The translations under genes were made by a program, and so were the position numbers. A DNA stretch of 64,000 nucleotides. Origin: Chryseobacterium gleum (GTDB taxonomy: Bacteria; Bacteroidota; Bacteroidia; Flavobacteriales; Weeksellaceae). Shown one piece after another: positions 51,879-59,486 of this stretch; the stretch's first letter is position 1, and the number at the start of each line of letters is the position of its first letter. The notes under the pieces are model-generated. The model did not search any database, was not told the DNA's origin, and was given only the letters and a program-made list of their open reading frames with translations. The stretch is taken from NCBI RefSeq assembly GCF_900636535.1, contig NZ_LR134289.1, forward strand, positions 3,799,001 to 3,863,000, written 5' to 3'.

Positions 51879-52871
51879 TTATACTAAGTTGTTTGCTACA
51901 AGGTACTCTGCGATTTGTACAGCGTTTGTTGCCGCTCCTTTCCTCAGGTTGTCTGCTACGATCCAGAGATTGAGTGTTTTCGGCTGTGATAAATCCCTTC
52001 TGATTCTTCCCACAAAAACTTCGTCTTTTCCTTCTGAGTACAGAGGCATAGGGTAGTGGTTGTTTTTTACATCATCCATTACAATTACGCCAGGTGTTTC
52101 AGATAAGATTTTTCTTACTTCATCCAGTTCAAATTCATTTTCGAATTCGATATTTACACTTTCAGAATGTCCTCCCTGAACAGGTACTCTTACAGCAGTT
52201 GCTGTCAGGTTGAAAGTATCATCTCCTAAAATTTTCTTAGGCTCTTTCATCAGTTTGATCTCTTCTTTCGTGTAATCATCATCAGCAAATACATCACAGT
52301 GTGGCAATGCATTTTTGAAGATCTGATAAGGGTATACTTTTTCAGTAGATTCATTTCCACTAATCTCACCGTTTAACTGGTCTACAGCAGCTTTACCTGT
52401 TCCTGTTACAGATTGATACGTAGAAACGATTACTCTTTTTAAATCATATTTCTTGTTCAATGGTCCAAGAACCATTACCAATTGGATGGTAGAACAATTC
52501 GGATTGGCGATGATTTTATCTTCTTTTGTTAAAACATCAGCATTGATCTCAGGAACGACTAATTTTTTATCAGGATCCATTCTCCATGCAGAAGAATTAT
52601 CAATTACTGTTGTTCCTGCTTCTGCAAACAGAGGAGCGAATTCAAGGGAAGTAGAACCTCCTGCAGAGAAGATGGCAATATCCGGTTTGGCAGCTATAGC
52701 GTCCTTCATGCTTACAATCGTAAATTCCTTCTGTTTATACTTCACCTTCTTACCTACAGATTTTTCGGATGCTACCGGAATTAATTCTGTTACAGGGAAG
52801 TTTCTCTCCTCCAAAACTTTAAGCATGACTTGTCCAACCATTCCTGTTGAACCTACTACAGCTACTTTCAT
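51879..52871 (-). CDS. asd: Aspartate-semialdehyde dehydrogenase
   Basis: A 330-residue enzyme that reduces aspartyl-phosphate to aspartate semialdehyde for lysine, diaminopimelate, threonine and methionine. Motifs: the NADP loop GSTGMVGQVMLKVL at 7-20, AGGSTSLEFAPLF, the catalytic Cys in IANPNCSTIQLVMVL, and RVPVQGGHSESVNIEF with the His of the active site. No regulatory riboswitch was seen in the 67-nt gap upstream. Confidence 0.96.
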   Translation of the reverse strand: MKVAVVGSTGMVGQVMLKVLEERNFPVTELIPVASEKSVGKKVKYKQKEFTIVSMKDAIAAKPDIAIFSAGGSTSLEFAPLFAEAGTTVIDNSSAWRMDPDKKLVVPEINADVLTKEDKIIANPNCSTIQLVMVLGPLNKKYDLKRVIVSTYQSVTGTGKAAVDQLNGEISGNESTEKVYPYQIFKNALPHCDVFADDDYTKEEIKLMKEPKKILGDDTFNLTATAVRVPVQGGHSESVNIEFENEFELDEVRKILSETPGVIVMDDVKNNHYPMPLYSEGKDEVFVGRIRRDLSQPKTLNLWIVADNLRKGAATNAVQIAEYLVANNLV

Positions 52872-52938
52872 TGATTTAATTAAAAATTTAAGATTAAACT
52901 ATTTATAAATTATAACGCATATAATTTCTTTATCTTTT

Positions 52939-53370
52939 TTAAGCCCCAAAGACTCTTGTCCAAGGGAATGCGAATGCAAATAAACCTACTGCAATCAGTC
53001 CCATAATAACTACTCCTAAAGAAATAGTATCGTTGGATTTTACTTTTTTGTTGACAATGGTCATCAAAACCGCAGCAATAAGCATAGAGAATGGATGTTC
53101 AACATATTGAAATCTTAATGCTGCATTTTTCATTACTTCTCCCATATTTAATCCTTTGCTGAAAGTGGTGATTAACATAATGATCCCCAATAAAAACTGA
53201 ACATGGAAGAAAATCATTGTAAAAAGAGTCGTTTTCTTCAAAAATTTGTTCACTTTTCCACTGTAACCGAACATGGTAGCTAAAAGTGCAATGATAAATA
53301 ATGTTACCAAAAGAATCTCAAGATACCCGAATCCTTTGTGGGCATTAAGTAAAATGTTGTAAAAATCCAT
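52939..53370 (-). CDS. Four-helix membrane protein
   Basis: A 143-residue integral membrane protein with four segments (about 17-38, 51-72, 95-112 and 121-139). The start at 53370 (MDFYNILLNAHKGFGYLEIL) is preferred over an upstream reading that adds a hydrophilic Cys-rich piece. Histidines sit near helix ends (AHKGFGY, FFHVQF, EHPFSM), the arrangement found in small b-type-cytochrome-like proteins, but heme binding is only a possibility. Widespread in Flavobacteriia as I recall; function unknown. Confidence 0.72.
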   Translation of the reverse strand: MDFYNILLNAHKGFGYLEILLVTLFIIALLATMFGYSGKVNKFLKKTTLFTMIFFHVQFLLGIIMLITTFSKGLNMGEVMKNAALRFQYVEHPFSMLIAAVLMTIVNKKVKSNDTISLGVVIMGLIAVGLFAFAFPWTRVFGA

Positions 53371-53399
53371 AATCCTATTTTTTTGTACACAAAGATAAC

Positions 53400-53423
53400 A
53401 AAAATCCCGGCTCAAAGCCGGGA
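53400..53423 (-). terminator. Terminator after the TonB receptor at 53457-56054
   Basis: TCCCGGCT and AGCCGGGA form an 8-bp GC-rich stem with loop CAA; the A-run at 53400-53404 is a T-run on minus. Confidence 0.82.
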
Positions 53424-53456
53424 ATGATATTGAGAAAATCTAATATTGTGATATTA

Positions 53457-56054
53457 TTAGAAGTTGAATGATAATGTTGCTGCCCAGGTAGTTCCGAAAC
53501 CGAAATAAGCACGGTTACCAGTTGCTAGACCTTTGTACATCATACCAAGCTGTTCGTAAGTCTGATTTTGAGAATTAAGTGTTTTTCCATCAGCCAGATA
53601 TTTTGGTTTATCATCAGCAAATACACTTGTAGCAGAATCAGAAATATATACAGTATCAAATAGGTTGTAAACGTTAGCTCCGATTGTGAAATACTGAGCT
53701 TCGTTTTGCAATCTGATTTTGTAGGAGAAACCTATATCGAATAAGTTGAAGTCAGGTAATTTCAATACTCCTCTATCCTGTGCAGAAACGTTAGTAAATG
53801 TTCCAGCATCAATAGTAGAATAAAGTTTACCTACATATCTCCAGGTTCCGAAGATATTAAGATCTTTTACCGGTTTTACTGTAAGACCTAATGATGCTGT
53901 CATCTGAGGAATACTGTTATTGCTTGAACCTCCTACTTTTACTTTATCCAAGTATAGTTCGTTACCTGCTGAACCAGCTAAAGTAACAGGGTTGTTGTTA
54001 TCATCGAAAGAAGCTACACTAGCATTTCCTTTATAATAGTAATCTCCCCAAGAGAACATCCCCTGAACTTCCAAGAAACGGTTAGGTCTGTATACTCCAT
54101 CAAATTCTACTCCCTGGTGAATTTCGGTAATACCATTGATTTCAGAATAACCTGTAGTCGTTGAACCGTCTGCTAAAGTGAAAGTCTGACCTGTTTTTCT
54201 TAACCATCTGTCTTTCCACTGTGTTCTATATACGTTAACATTTGCAGTGAATTTTGCGGATCTGAATCCATATCCAACTTCAGCAGAAGAAATTTTCTCA
54301 TTAGTTAGATAAGGGTTAATAAGCTGTTGGTTACTTGGGTAAACAGTGTTAAGGAATGGCTGCTTGCTATAATAACCTAAATTAGCAAAAACATTATGTT
54401 GTTCATTAATGTTATAGTTAGCCCCCCCTTTAATATTGTATCCGAAAATATTTTTAAATCCAGTTTTAGTGTTTATTGTCTGACCTTTTACTGTGCTTCC
54501 ATCTACTACGAAGTTATCAATTCTCTGGTAACCTTGGTTAGATACGGAACCTTGTAAGAATGCAGATAAGTTATCTTTAGTATACTCTACTTGCGCAAAT
54601 CCACTGTACCAAAGAACTTCTCCGTCATTGCTATATCCAATCTGGTCTTCAGATGGAGCTAATTTACCTCCAAAAGGATTCCAGCTAAGCTTTTTATAAT
54701 CATAAGTATTGCTTACGATTCTTGGAGCTAAATTTTGGTTCGCTTTGTCTTTATATCCTGCTGCTCCATAAAGGTCACTAACAACCTGATAGTGGTAACC
54801 ATAGTAATATCTATCATCTGTTCCTACTGAGAAATTCCAGTTGTCATTGATTTTATGTTGGAAGTTTGCCAAGATACCATACCAGTTGTGAGAGTTGATA
54901 CTTGATCTACGAATTAGAGTACTTCCAGCACCTGCAGTATTTAAGTTAACAGCTGCATTAGCCGCGAAAATAGCATCATAGTTAAAGTGACCAGCTGTAT
55001 CATAGAAATCAGTCATTCCTTTTCCTCCTACTTTACCTAAATCACCTGTTCCACCACCTCTACCATTTGACATGTATAAAACTGTACTTAACTTAGACTT
55101 CTCACTCATCGTCCAATCCCAGTTTAACATCATTACCGGCTTAGAATAATAGTTAGATCTGTTTGCTAAAGCAACTTTATTTCCTGAAGCATCAGTATAA
55201 TATCCGAAGTCAGAGTTATATCTTCTGTAAGGACTTTTTCCATCATATTCAGGGTTATAGTTGATGTAATTTTGAATTGTTGGAGCAAAAGTTCTTTGAT
55301 CGTGCCACTGAGGAGCAGAAGTTATGGTAAACTGTAAGTTATGTTTTTTATTGATTTCATAACCTAATGCAAAGAAATATGCATAAGATTCATAATCTGT
55401 ATTTTCAATATAAGTACCTCCGGCTTGTCTGCTCATTAAGAATGATGCAGAAACTCCATCTTTAGATTTTCCTGTATTATAAGAAAATGAAGTTTTTAAA
55501 TAATCATTATTTCCAACACCTAATCTGATTACCCCTCCTTTTTTCATATCTGCAGAGCGGGTAAGGAAGTTTACTGTTCCTCCTACAGAAGCAATAGCTA
55601 ATTTAGATGAACCTAAACCTCTCTGAACCTGTAGTGTACTTGTAACATCAGATAATCCAGTCCAGTTTGAGAAATAAACAGTACCACCTTCCATATCATT
55701 TACAGGCATACCGTTTACCATTACAGCGATGTTTCTTGATTCGAAACCTCTGATTGTAAGACCTCCATCACCAAAACCACCTCCGGATTTTGTAGCATAA
55801 ACAGATGGAGTAGTGTTCAAAATCTCAGGTAATTCCTGGTTACCTAATCTTTCTGCAAGTTGTGCTGCTTTAATGGTAGATGCAGCAACAGGTGTCTTTC
55901 TATCTTTAGCGATATCCGTAACACCTCTTAAGATTACCTCTTCAATATCTTTGGACTTAGTTTGTACTGTGTCCTGAACTTGTTGAGCGTAATAAACACT
56001 AGCTGTAGATAATGTAATTACCGCAGTTAGTATTGATTTGTTGATTAATTTCAT
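53457..56054 (-). CDS. TonB-dependent receptor (FecA-like)
   Basis: An 865-residue outer-membrane receptor. Signal peptide 1-23 (ending YYAQ). The plug has EEVILRGVTDIAKDRKTPVAAS, LPEILNTTPSVYATKSGGGFGDGGLTIRGFESRNIAVMVNGMPVNDMEGG and VQRGLGSSKLAIASVGGTVNF. The barrel follows, ending FGTTWAATLSFNF. There is no carboxypeptidase-like N-domain or signalling domain. The plug style is that of siderophore or iron-citrate receptors, but no ligand-specific gene adjoins it. Its promoter is at 56096-56125, and its own terminator makes it a single-gene unit. Confidence 0.92.
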   Translation of the reverse strand: MKLINKSILTAVITLSTASVYYAQQVQDTVQTKSKDIEEVILRGVTDIAKDRKTPVAASTIKAAQLAERLGNQELPEILNTTPSVYATKSGGGFGDGGLTIRGFESRNIAVMVNGMPVNDMEGGTVYFSNWTGLSDVTSTLQVQRGLGSSKLAIASVGGTVNFLTRSADMKKGGVIRLGVGNNDYLKTSFSYNTGKSKDGVSASFLMSRQAGGTYIENTDYESYAYFFALGYEINKKHNLQFTITSAPQWHDQRTFAPTIQNYINYNPEYDGKSPYRRYNSDFGYYTDASGNKVALANRSNYYSKPVMMLNWDWTMSEKSKLSTVLYMSNGRGGGTGDLGKVGGKGMTDFYDTAGHFNYDAIFAANAAVNLNTAGAGSTLIRRSSINSHNWYGILANFQHKINDNWNFSVGTDDRYYYGYHYQVVSDLYGAAGYKDKANQNLAPRIVSNTYDYKKLSWNPFGGKLAPSEDQIGYSNDGEVLWYSGFAQVEYTKDNLSAFLQGSVSNQGYQRIDNFVVDGSTVKGQTINTKTGFKNIFGYNIKGGANYNINEQHNVFANLGYYSKQPFLNTVYPSNQQLINPYLTNEKISSAEVGYGFRSAKFTANVNVYRTQWKDRWLRKTGQTFTLADGSTTTGYSEINGITEIHQGVEFDGVYRPNRFLEVQGMFSWGDYYYKGNASVASFDDNNNPVTLAGSAGNELYLDKVKVGGSSNNSIPQMTASLGLTVKPVKDLNIFGTWRYVGKLYSTIDAGTFTNVSAQDRGVLKLPDFNLFDIGFSYKIRLQNEAQYFTIGANVYNLFDTVYISDSATSVFADDKPKYLADGKTLNSQNQTYEQLGMMYKGLATGNRAYFGFGTTWAATLSFNF

Positions 56055-56095
56055 AATCGTTAGTAATAATTAGATTTAATTTTCTGCAAAATTCG

Positions 56096-56125
56096 CAAAA
56101 TTAAATTTAACTATTATTAACTCAA
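56096..56125 (-). promoter_or_regulatory. Promoter of the FecA-like receptor gene
   Basis: Read on the minus strand: TTG (56125-56123), 19-nt spacer, TAATTTTG (56103-56096), a full match to the Bacteroidota consensus. Confidence 0.7.
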
Positions 56126-56217
56126 TGTTAATTTTTAATCAGTCTTAATAATCTTAAAGTGTTAAAAATCAGTGCTATGGCTAAAAATTGAATTTTTGTA
56201 TGAAAAAAGTCATGTTA

Positions 56218-56260
56218 TTGAATTTTTAACAAAGTGGGGGTGTTTTTGTTAAAAATTCAA
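56218..56260 (-). terminator. Perfect 16-bp inverted repeat after nadC
   Basis: TTGAATTTTTAACAAA (56218-56233) and TTTGTTAAAAATTCAA (56245-56260) pair perfectly around an 11-nt G-rich loop, 2 nt after the nadC stop. No T-run follows on the minus strand, so it may be a terminator, an mRNA-protecting hairpin or a protein-binding site. Confidence 0.6.
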
Positions 56261-56262
56261 CG

Positions 56263-57123
56263 CTATTTCACTGCTTTGAGACTCAAATCTATATTCTCTG
56301 CAGAGTGTGTAAGGGCTCCTACGGAGATGTAAGTAACGCCTGTTGCTGCAATATCTTTCAGCATATCACGGGTAATTCCACCTGAAGCTTCAGACTCACA
56401 GGAGCCGTTGATCATTTTTACAGCTTCTTTCATGGTTTTCACATCCATATTATCAAGCATAATTCTGTCAACCTTAGCGTTGATGGCTTCCTGAACTTCT
56501 TCAAGATTCCTCGTTTCAACCTCTATTTTTAACTTTTTCTTATTCCTTTTAACATAGTCTTTCGCCATTGCCACAGCATTGGAGATACTTCCATTATAAT
56601 CAATATGGTTGTCCTTCAGCATAATCATATCATAAAGACCATATCTGTGATTGGTTCCTCCACCAATAGCTACTGCCCATTTTTCACACATTCTGAAGTT
56701 GGGAGTCGTTTTTCTTGTATCTAGAAGTTTAGTTTTAGTACCTACCAATCTGGAATCCCAATCGTGGGTAAGCGTAGCAATGCCGCTCATTCTTTGCATG
56801 CAGTTAAGAACAAATCTTTCAGTAGACAGGATAGATCTTGCGCTTCCGGTTACAATAAGTGCCACATCCCCGACTTTACAAGGAGTTCCGTCTTTAATAA
56901 AAACTTCAACTTTTAAGTTTTTGTCAAAAGTGTGGAAAATGATTTCTGCCAGTTCAACACCTGCAAGAATACAATCCTGTTTTACCAAAAGCTTGGCACT
57001 TTGTACAAGATCCTGTGGAATGGTAGACAGGGTAGAGTGGTCTCCATCCTGAATATCCTCTTCAAGGGCATTTTTTATAAATGTCTTTAATGCTTTATCT
57101 GTAACGTAGCTTGGTCTTTTCAT
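56263..57123 (-). CDS. nadC: Nicotinate-nucleotide pyrophosphorylase
   Basis: A 286-residue quinolinate phosphoribosyltransferase that makes nicotinate mononucleotide from quinolinate and PRPP. Landmarks are EEDIQDGDHSTLSTIP near the start, ERFVLNCMQRMSGIATLT, the DTRKTTPNFRMCEKWAVAIGGGTNHRYGLYDMIMLKDNHI block and late EVETRNLEEVQEA, IMLDNM and EASGGI. It follows nadB by 12 nt. The third gene of this route, nadA, is not in the window. Confidence 0.97.
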   Translation of the reverse strand: MKRPSYVTDKALKTFIKNALEEDIQDGDHSTLSTIPQDLVQSAKLLVKQDCILAGVELAEIIFHTFDKNLKVEVFIKDGTPCKVGDVALIVTGSARSILSTERFVLNCMQRMSGIATLTHDWDSRLVGTKTKLLDTRKTTPNFRMCEKWAVAIGGGTNHRYGLYDMIMLKDNHIDYNGSISNAVAMAKDYVKRNKKKLKIEVETRNLEEVQEAINAKVDRIMLDNMDVKTMKEAVKMINGSCESEASGGITRDMLKDIAATGVTYISVGALTHSAENIDLSLKAVK

Positions 57124-57135
57124 TATATTTTGCTT

Positions 57136-58707
57136 TTAGGCTAAATCTTTATTATAAAATGCTCCCTTATTCTCTGTCATTTCCATAGATTGAGTAATGA
57201 TGAGGTGCGCAACGGTTGTTAAGTTTCTTAATTCTGATAATTGCGGGGAAAGAATAGAGTAGTGGTATATTTCATCAACGGCAGCGGCAATCTCCTGGTG
57301 TTTTTGCAGAGCCATATTCAAACGTCGGTTGCTCCTTACAATACCTACCAGGTCACTCATCATTTCCTGAAGCTGTTTTCTCAGATAACTGATGATGACC
57401 ATTTCATCCATGATTTTCATTCCTTCTTCATCCCATTCAGGAACGGCTTTCAGATCATCGAAGTTGAAGTTGTTTTCGTTCAGAAGATCTACGGTTTTCA
57501 TGGCAGCATTGTGTCCGAAAACCAAACCTTCAAGAAGTGAATTTGAAGCAAGTCTGTTGGCACCGTGAAGTCCTGAGTTGGTACATTCTCCTACGGCGAA
57601 AAGGTTTCTGATGGAAGACTGTCCGTCCCTGTCTACTTCAATACCTCCCATCAGATAGTGGCAGGCAGGTACAACAGGAATCAGCTGGGTGAAAGGATCA
57701 ATTCCTTCATCTTTGCATTTTTTATAAATATTCGGGAAATGTTCTAAAAATTTTTCATGATTCATTTCCTTACAGTCTAAACCAACAAATTCATCTCCGG
57801 TAATTTTCATTTCAGCGTCGATAGCTCTTGCTACAATATCTCTGGAGGCCAATTCTTCACGTTCATCATATTTGTGCATGAATTTTTCCCCCTTTTTTGT
57901 TCTTAGTTTTGCTCCGTCTCCACGTACCGCCTCTGAAATTAGAAATAGCATTCCGTCCATTTTGCTGTATAAAGCTGTTGGATGGAACTGGTAATACTGC
58001 ATATTGGAAACCTTACCTTTGGCACGGGCTACGAAAGCAATTCCGTCTCCTGTTGCAATTGTAGGGTTGGTGGTGTTTTTATATACATGTCCGGCACCTC
58101 CTGTGGCCACCAGTGTTATTTTCGAAGTAATTTTTTTGATGGTCTTGGATTTTTCATCCAGAATGTAGGCTCCATAGCAGTGGATGTCCCCTTCATTGAG
58201 CTCTTTTCCCGGAACATGGTGCTGGGTAATGATATCAATGACATAGTGATGATCAAGAATTTCAATATTCGGGCTGTTGTTGGCTGTTTGCAAAAGAGCT
58301 CTTTCAATTTCAAAACCTGTGATATCTTTATGATGGACGATTCTGTTTTCAGTATGGCCTCCTTCTCTTCCTAAAGCGAATTTACCATTCTTCATATCAA
58401 ACTGAGCTCCCCACTCAACGATTTCATTAAACCTCGCCGGAGCCTCTCTTACTACCATTTCTACGACATCGCGTTTGTTTTCCCCGTCGCCGGCACGCAT
58501 TGTATCGTCAATATGCTTTTGGAAATTGTCATTCTGGAAATCTGTAACAACAGCGAGACCGCCCTGTGCATATTTGGTGTTGCTTTCGTCTTCGTCAGAC
58601 TTGGTTACGATAATGATTTTGGCATCAGGGAGCTGTTCAGAAACTTTAATGGCATAGGAAAGTCCGGAAATGCCGGAACCGATTACTAATACATCCGCTT
58701 TTATCAT
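57136..58707 (-). CDS. nadB: L-aspartate oxidase
   Basis: A 523-residue FAD enzyme that oxidises L-aspartate to iminoaspartate, first step of NAD synthesis. It has the FAD-binding VLVIGSGISGLSYAIKVSE at 5-23, the TKSDEDESNTKYAQGGLAVV region, REGGHTENRIVHHKD (active-site block), LVATGGAGHVY and ACHYLMGGIEVDRDGQSSIRNLFAVGECTNSGLHGANRLASNSLLEGLVFG. Length and motifs separate it from fumarate reductase. It is co-transcribed with nadC and probably with the nitroreductase 31 nt upstream. Confidence 0.97.
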   Translation of the reverse strand: MIKADVLVIGSGISGLSYAIKVSEQLPDAKIIIVTKSDEDESNTKYAQGGLAVVTDFQNDNFQKHIDDTMRAGDGENKRDVVEMVVREAPARFNEIVEWGAQFDMKNGKFALGREGGHTENRIVHHKDITGFEIERALLQTANNSPNIEILDHHYVIDIITQHHVPGKELNEGDIHCYGAYILDEKSKTIKKITSKITLVATGGAGHVYKNTTNPTIATGDGIAFVARAKGKVSNMQYYQFHPTALYSKMDGMLFLISEAVRGDGAKLRTKKGEKFMHKYDEREELASRDIVARAIDAEMKITGDEFVGLDCKEMNHEKFLEHFPNIYKKCKDEGIDPFTQLIPVVPACHYLMGGIEVDRDGQSSIRNLFAVGECTNSGLHGANRLASNSLLEGLVFGHNAAMKTVDLLNENNFNFDDLKAVPEWDEEGMKIMDEMVIISYLRKQLQEMMSDLVGIVRSNRRLNMALQKHQEIAAAVDEIYHYSILSPQLSELRNLTTVAHLIITQSMEMTENKGAFYNKDLA

Positions 58708-58738
58708 ATGCTGGCTTTAGGTACAATCGTTTAAAATA

Positions 58739-59365
58739 TTAAATAAATTTAAACAATTTTTCGTTTGGTTTTCTTACTTTTTTCATGTGCTGGAAATGAT
58801 CTTCTTCAGAACGGTAGCCTAAAGCGAGGGTAACGGTTACTTTTTCTGTTTCAGGATTGATATCCAGAATTTCTTCAATAATATCCTGACGGAAACCTTC
58901 CATGGGACATGAGTCTATATTTTCAATAGCAGCGGCATACATAAGATTGGCCAATACTATATAGGACTGCTTTTCTGCCCAGTTGAAAATTTCCTCATGT
59001 GTTTTCTGGCTGATATGCTGATTAATGCTGTTTCTGAAGGGATCCAGTTTTTCAATGGGAGTATCCCGTACTTCAGAAATATGATTAAAATAACCACGGA
59101 TATAATTCTCTTCAATTGTTTTCTTCGAAATAATAACAATAAGATGAGAACAGGTGGAAATCTGTGATGGATTATAGAAGGCAGGAATCAGTTTCTGTTT
59201 CATCTCCTCACTCTCAACAACGATGATCTTGTAAGGCTGAAGTCCCAGCGAACTGGCAGACAGCTTTCCTGACTCAAGAATGTTGTGAAGGGTTTCCTGA
59301 GGAATAATCTGATGATTGAATTTTTTTACAGAATATCTTCTGCTTAAAGCTTCCAAATAATTCAT
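58739..59365 (-). CDS. NfsB-like nitroreductase family FMN protein
   Basis: A 208-residue flavin reductase-fold enzyme. It begins YLEALSRRYSVKKFNHQIIPQETLHNILESGKLSASSLGLQPYKIIVVE (FMN-binding Arg-Arg-Ser region), has QKTHEEIFNWAEKQSYIVLANLMYAAAIENIDSCPMEGF and the end TLALGYRSEEDHFQHMKKVRKP. It should reduce quinones or nitro compounds with NAD(P)H. A TAAATTTG box (59370-59377, minus) is only 4 nt from the ATG. Confidence 0.9.
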   Translation of the reverse strand: MNYLEALSRRYSVKKFNHQIIPQETLHNILESGKLSASSLGLQPYKIIVVESEEMKQKLIPAFYNPSQISTCSHLIVIISKKTIEENYIRGYFNHISEVRDTPIEKLDPFRNSINQHISQKTHEEIFNWAEKQSYIVLANLMYAAAIENIDSCPMEGFRQDIIEEILDINPETEKVTVTLALGYRSEEDHFQHMKKVRKPNEKLFKFI

Positions 59366-59369
59366 AGGA

Positions 59370-59377
59370 CAAATTTA
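59370..59377 (-). promoter_or_regulatory. -7 box TAAATTTG abutting the nitroreductase gene
   Basis: Read on minus as TAAATTTG; it ends 4 nt before the start codon, which predicts a leaderless transcript. Confidence 0.5.
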
Positions 59378-59433
59378 AGAATTGAATATGAATAAAGGGT
59401 CTTTAAAATGAAATATCTCCTTGTTGTTAATAC

Positions 59434-59467
59434 AAAAAATCACCCCGGCCAGCGGAGTGATTCTTTT
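59434..59467 (-). terminator. Terminator after the first lectin-like gene
   Basis: AATCACCCCG and CGGAGTGATT pair (one wobble) around GCCAG; the A-run 59434-59439 is a T-run on minus. Confidence 0.78.
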
Positions 59468-59486
59468 GATGTGTTGGAAAGTGTAA

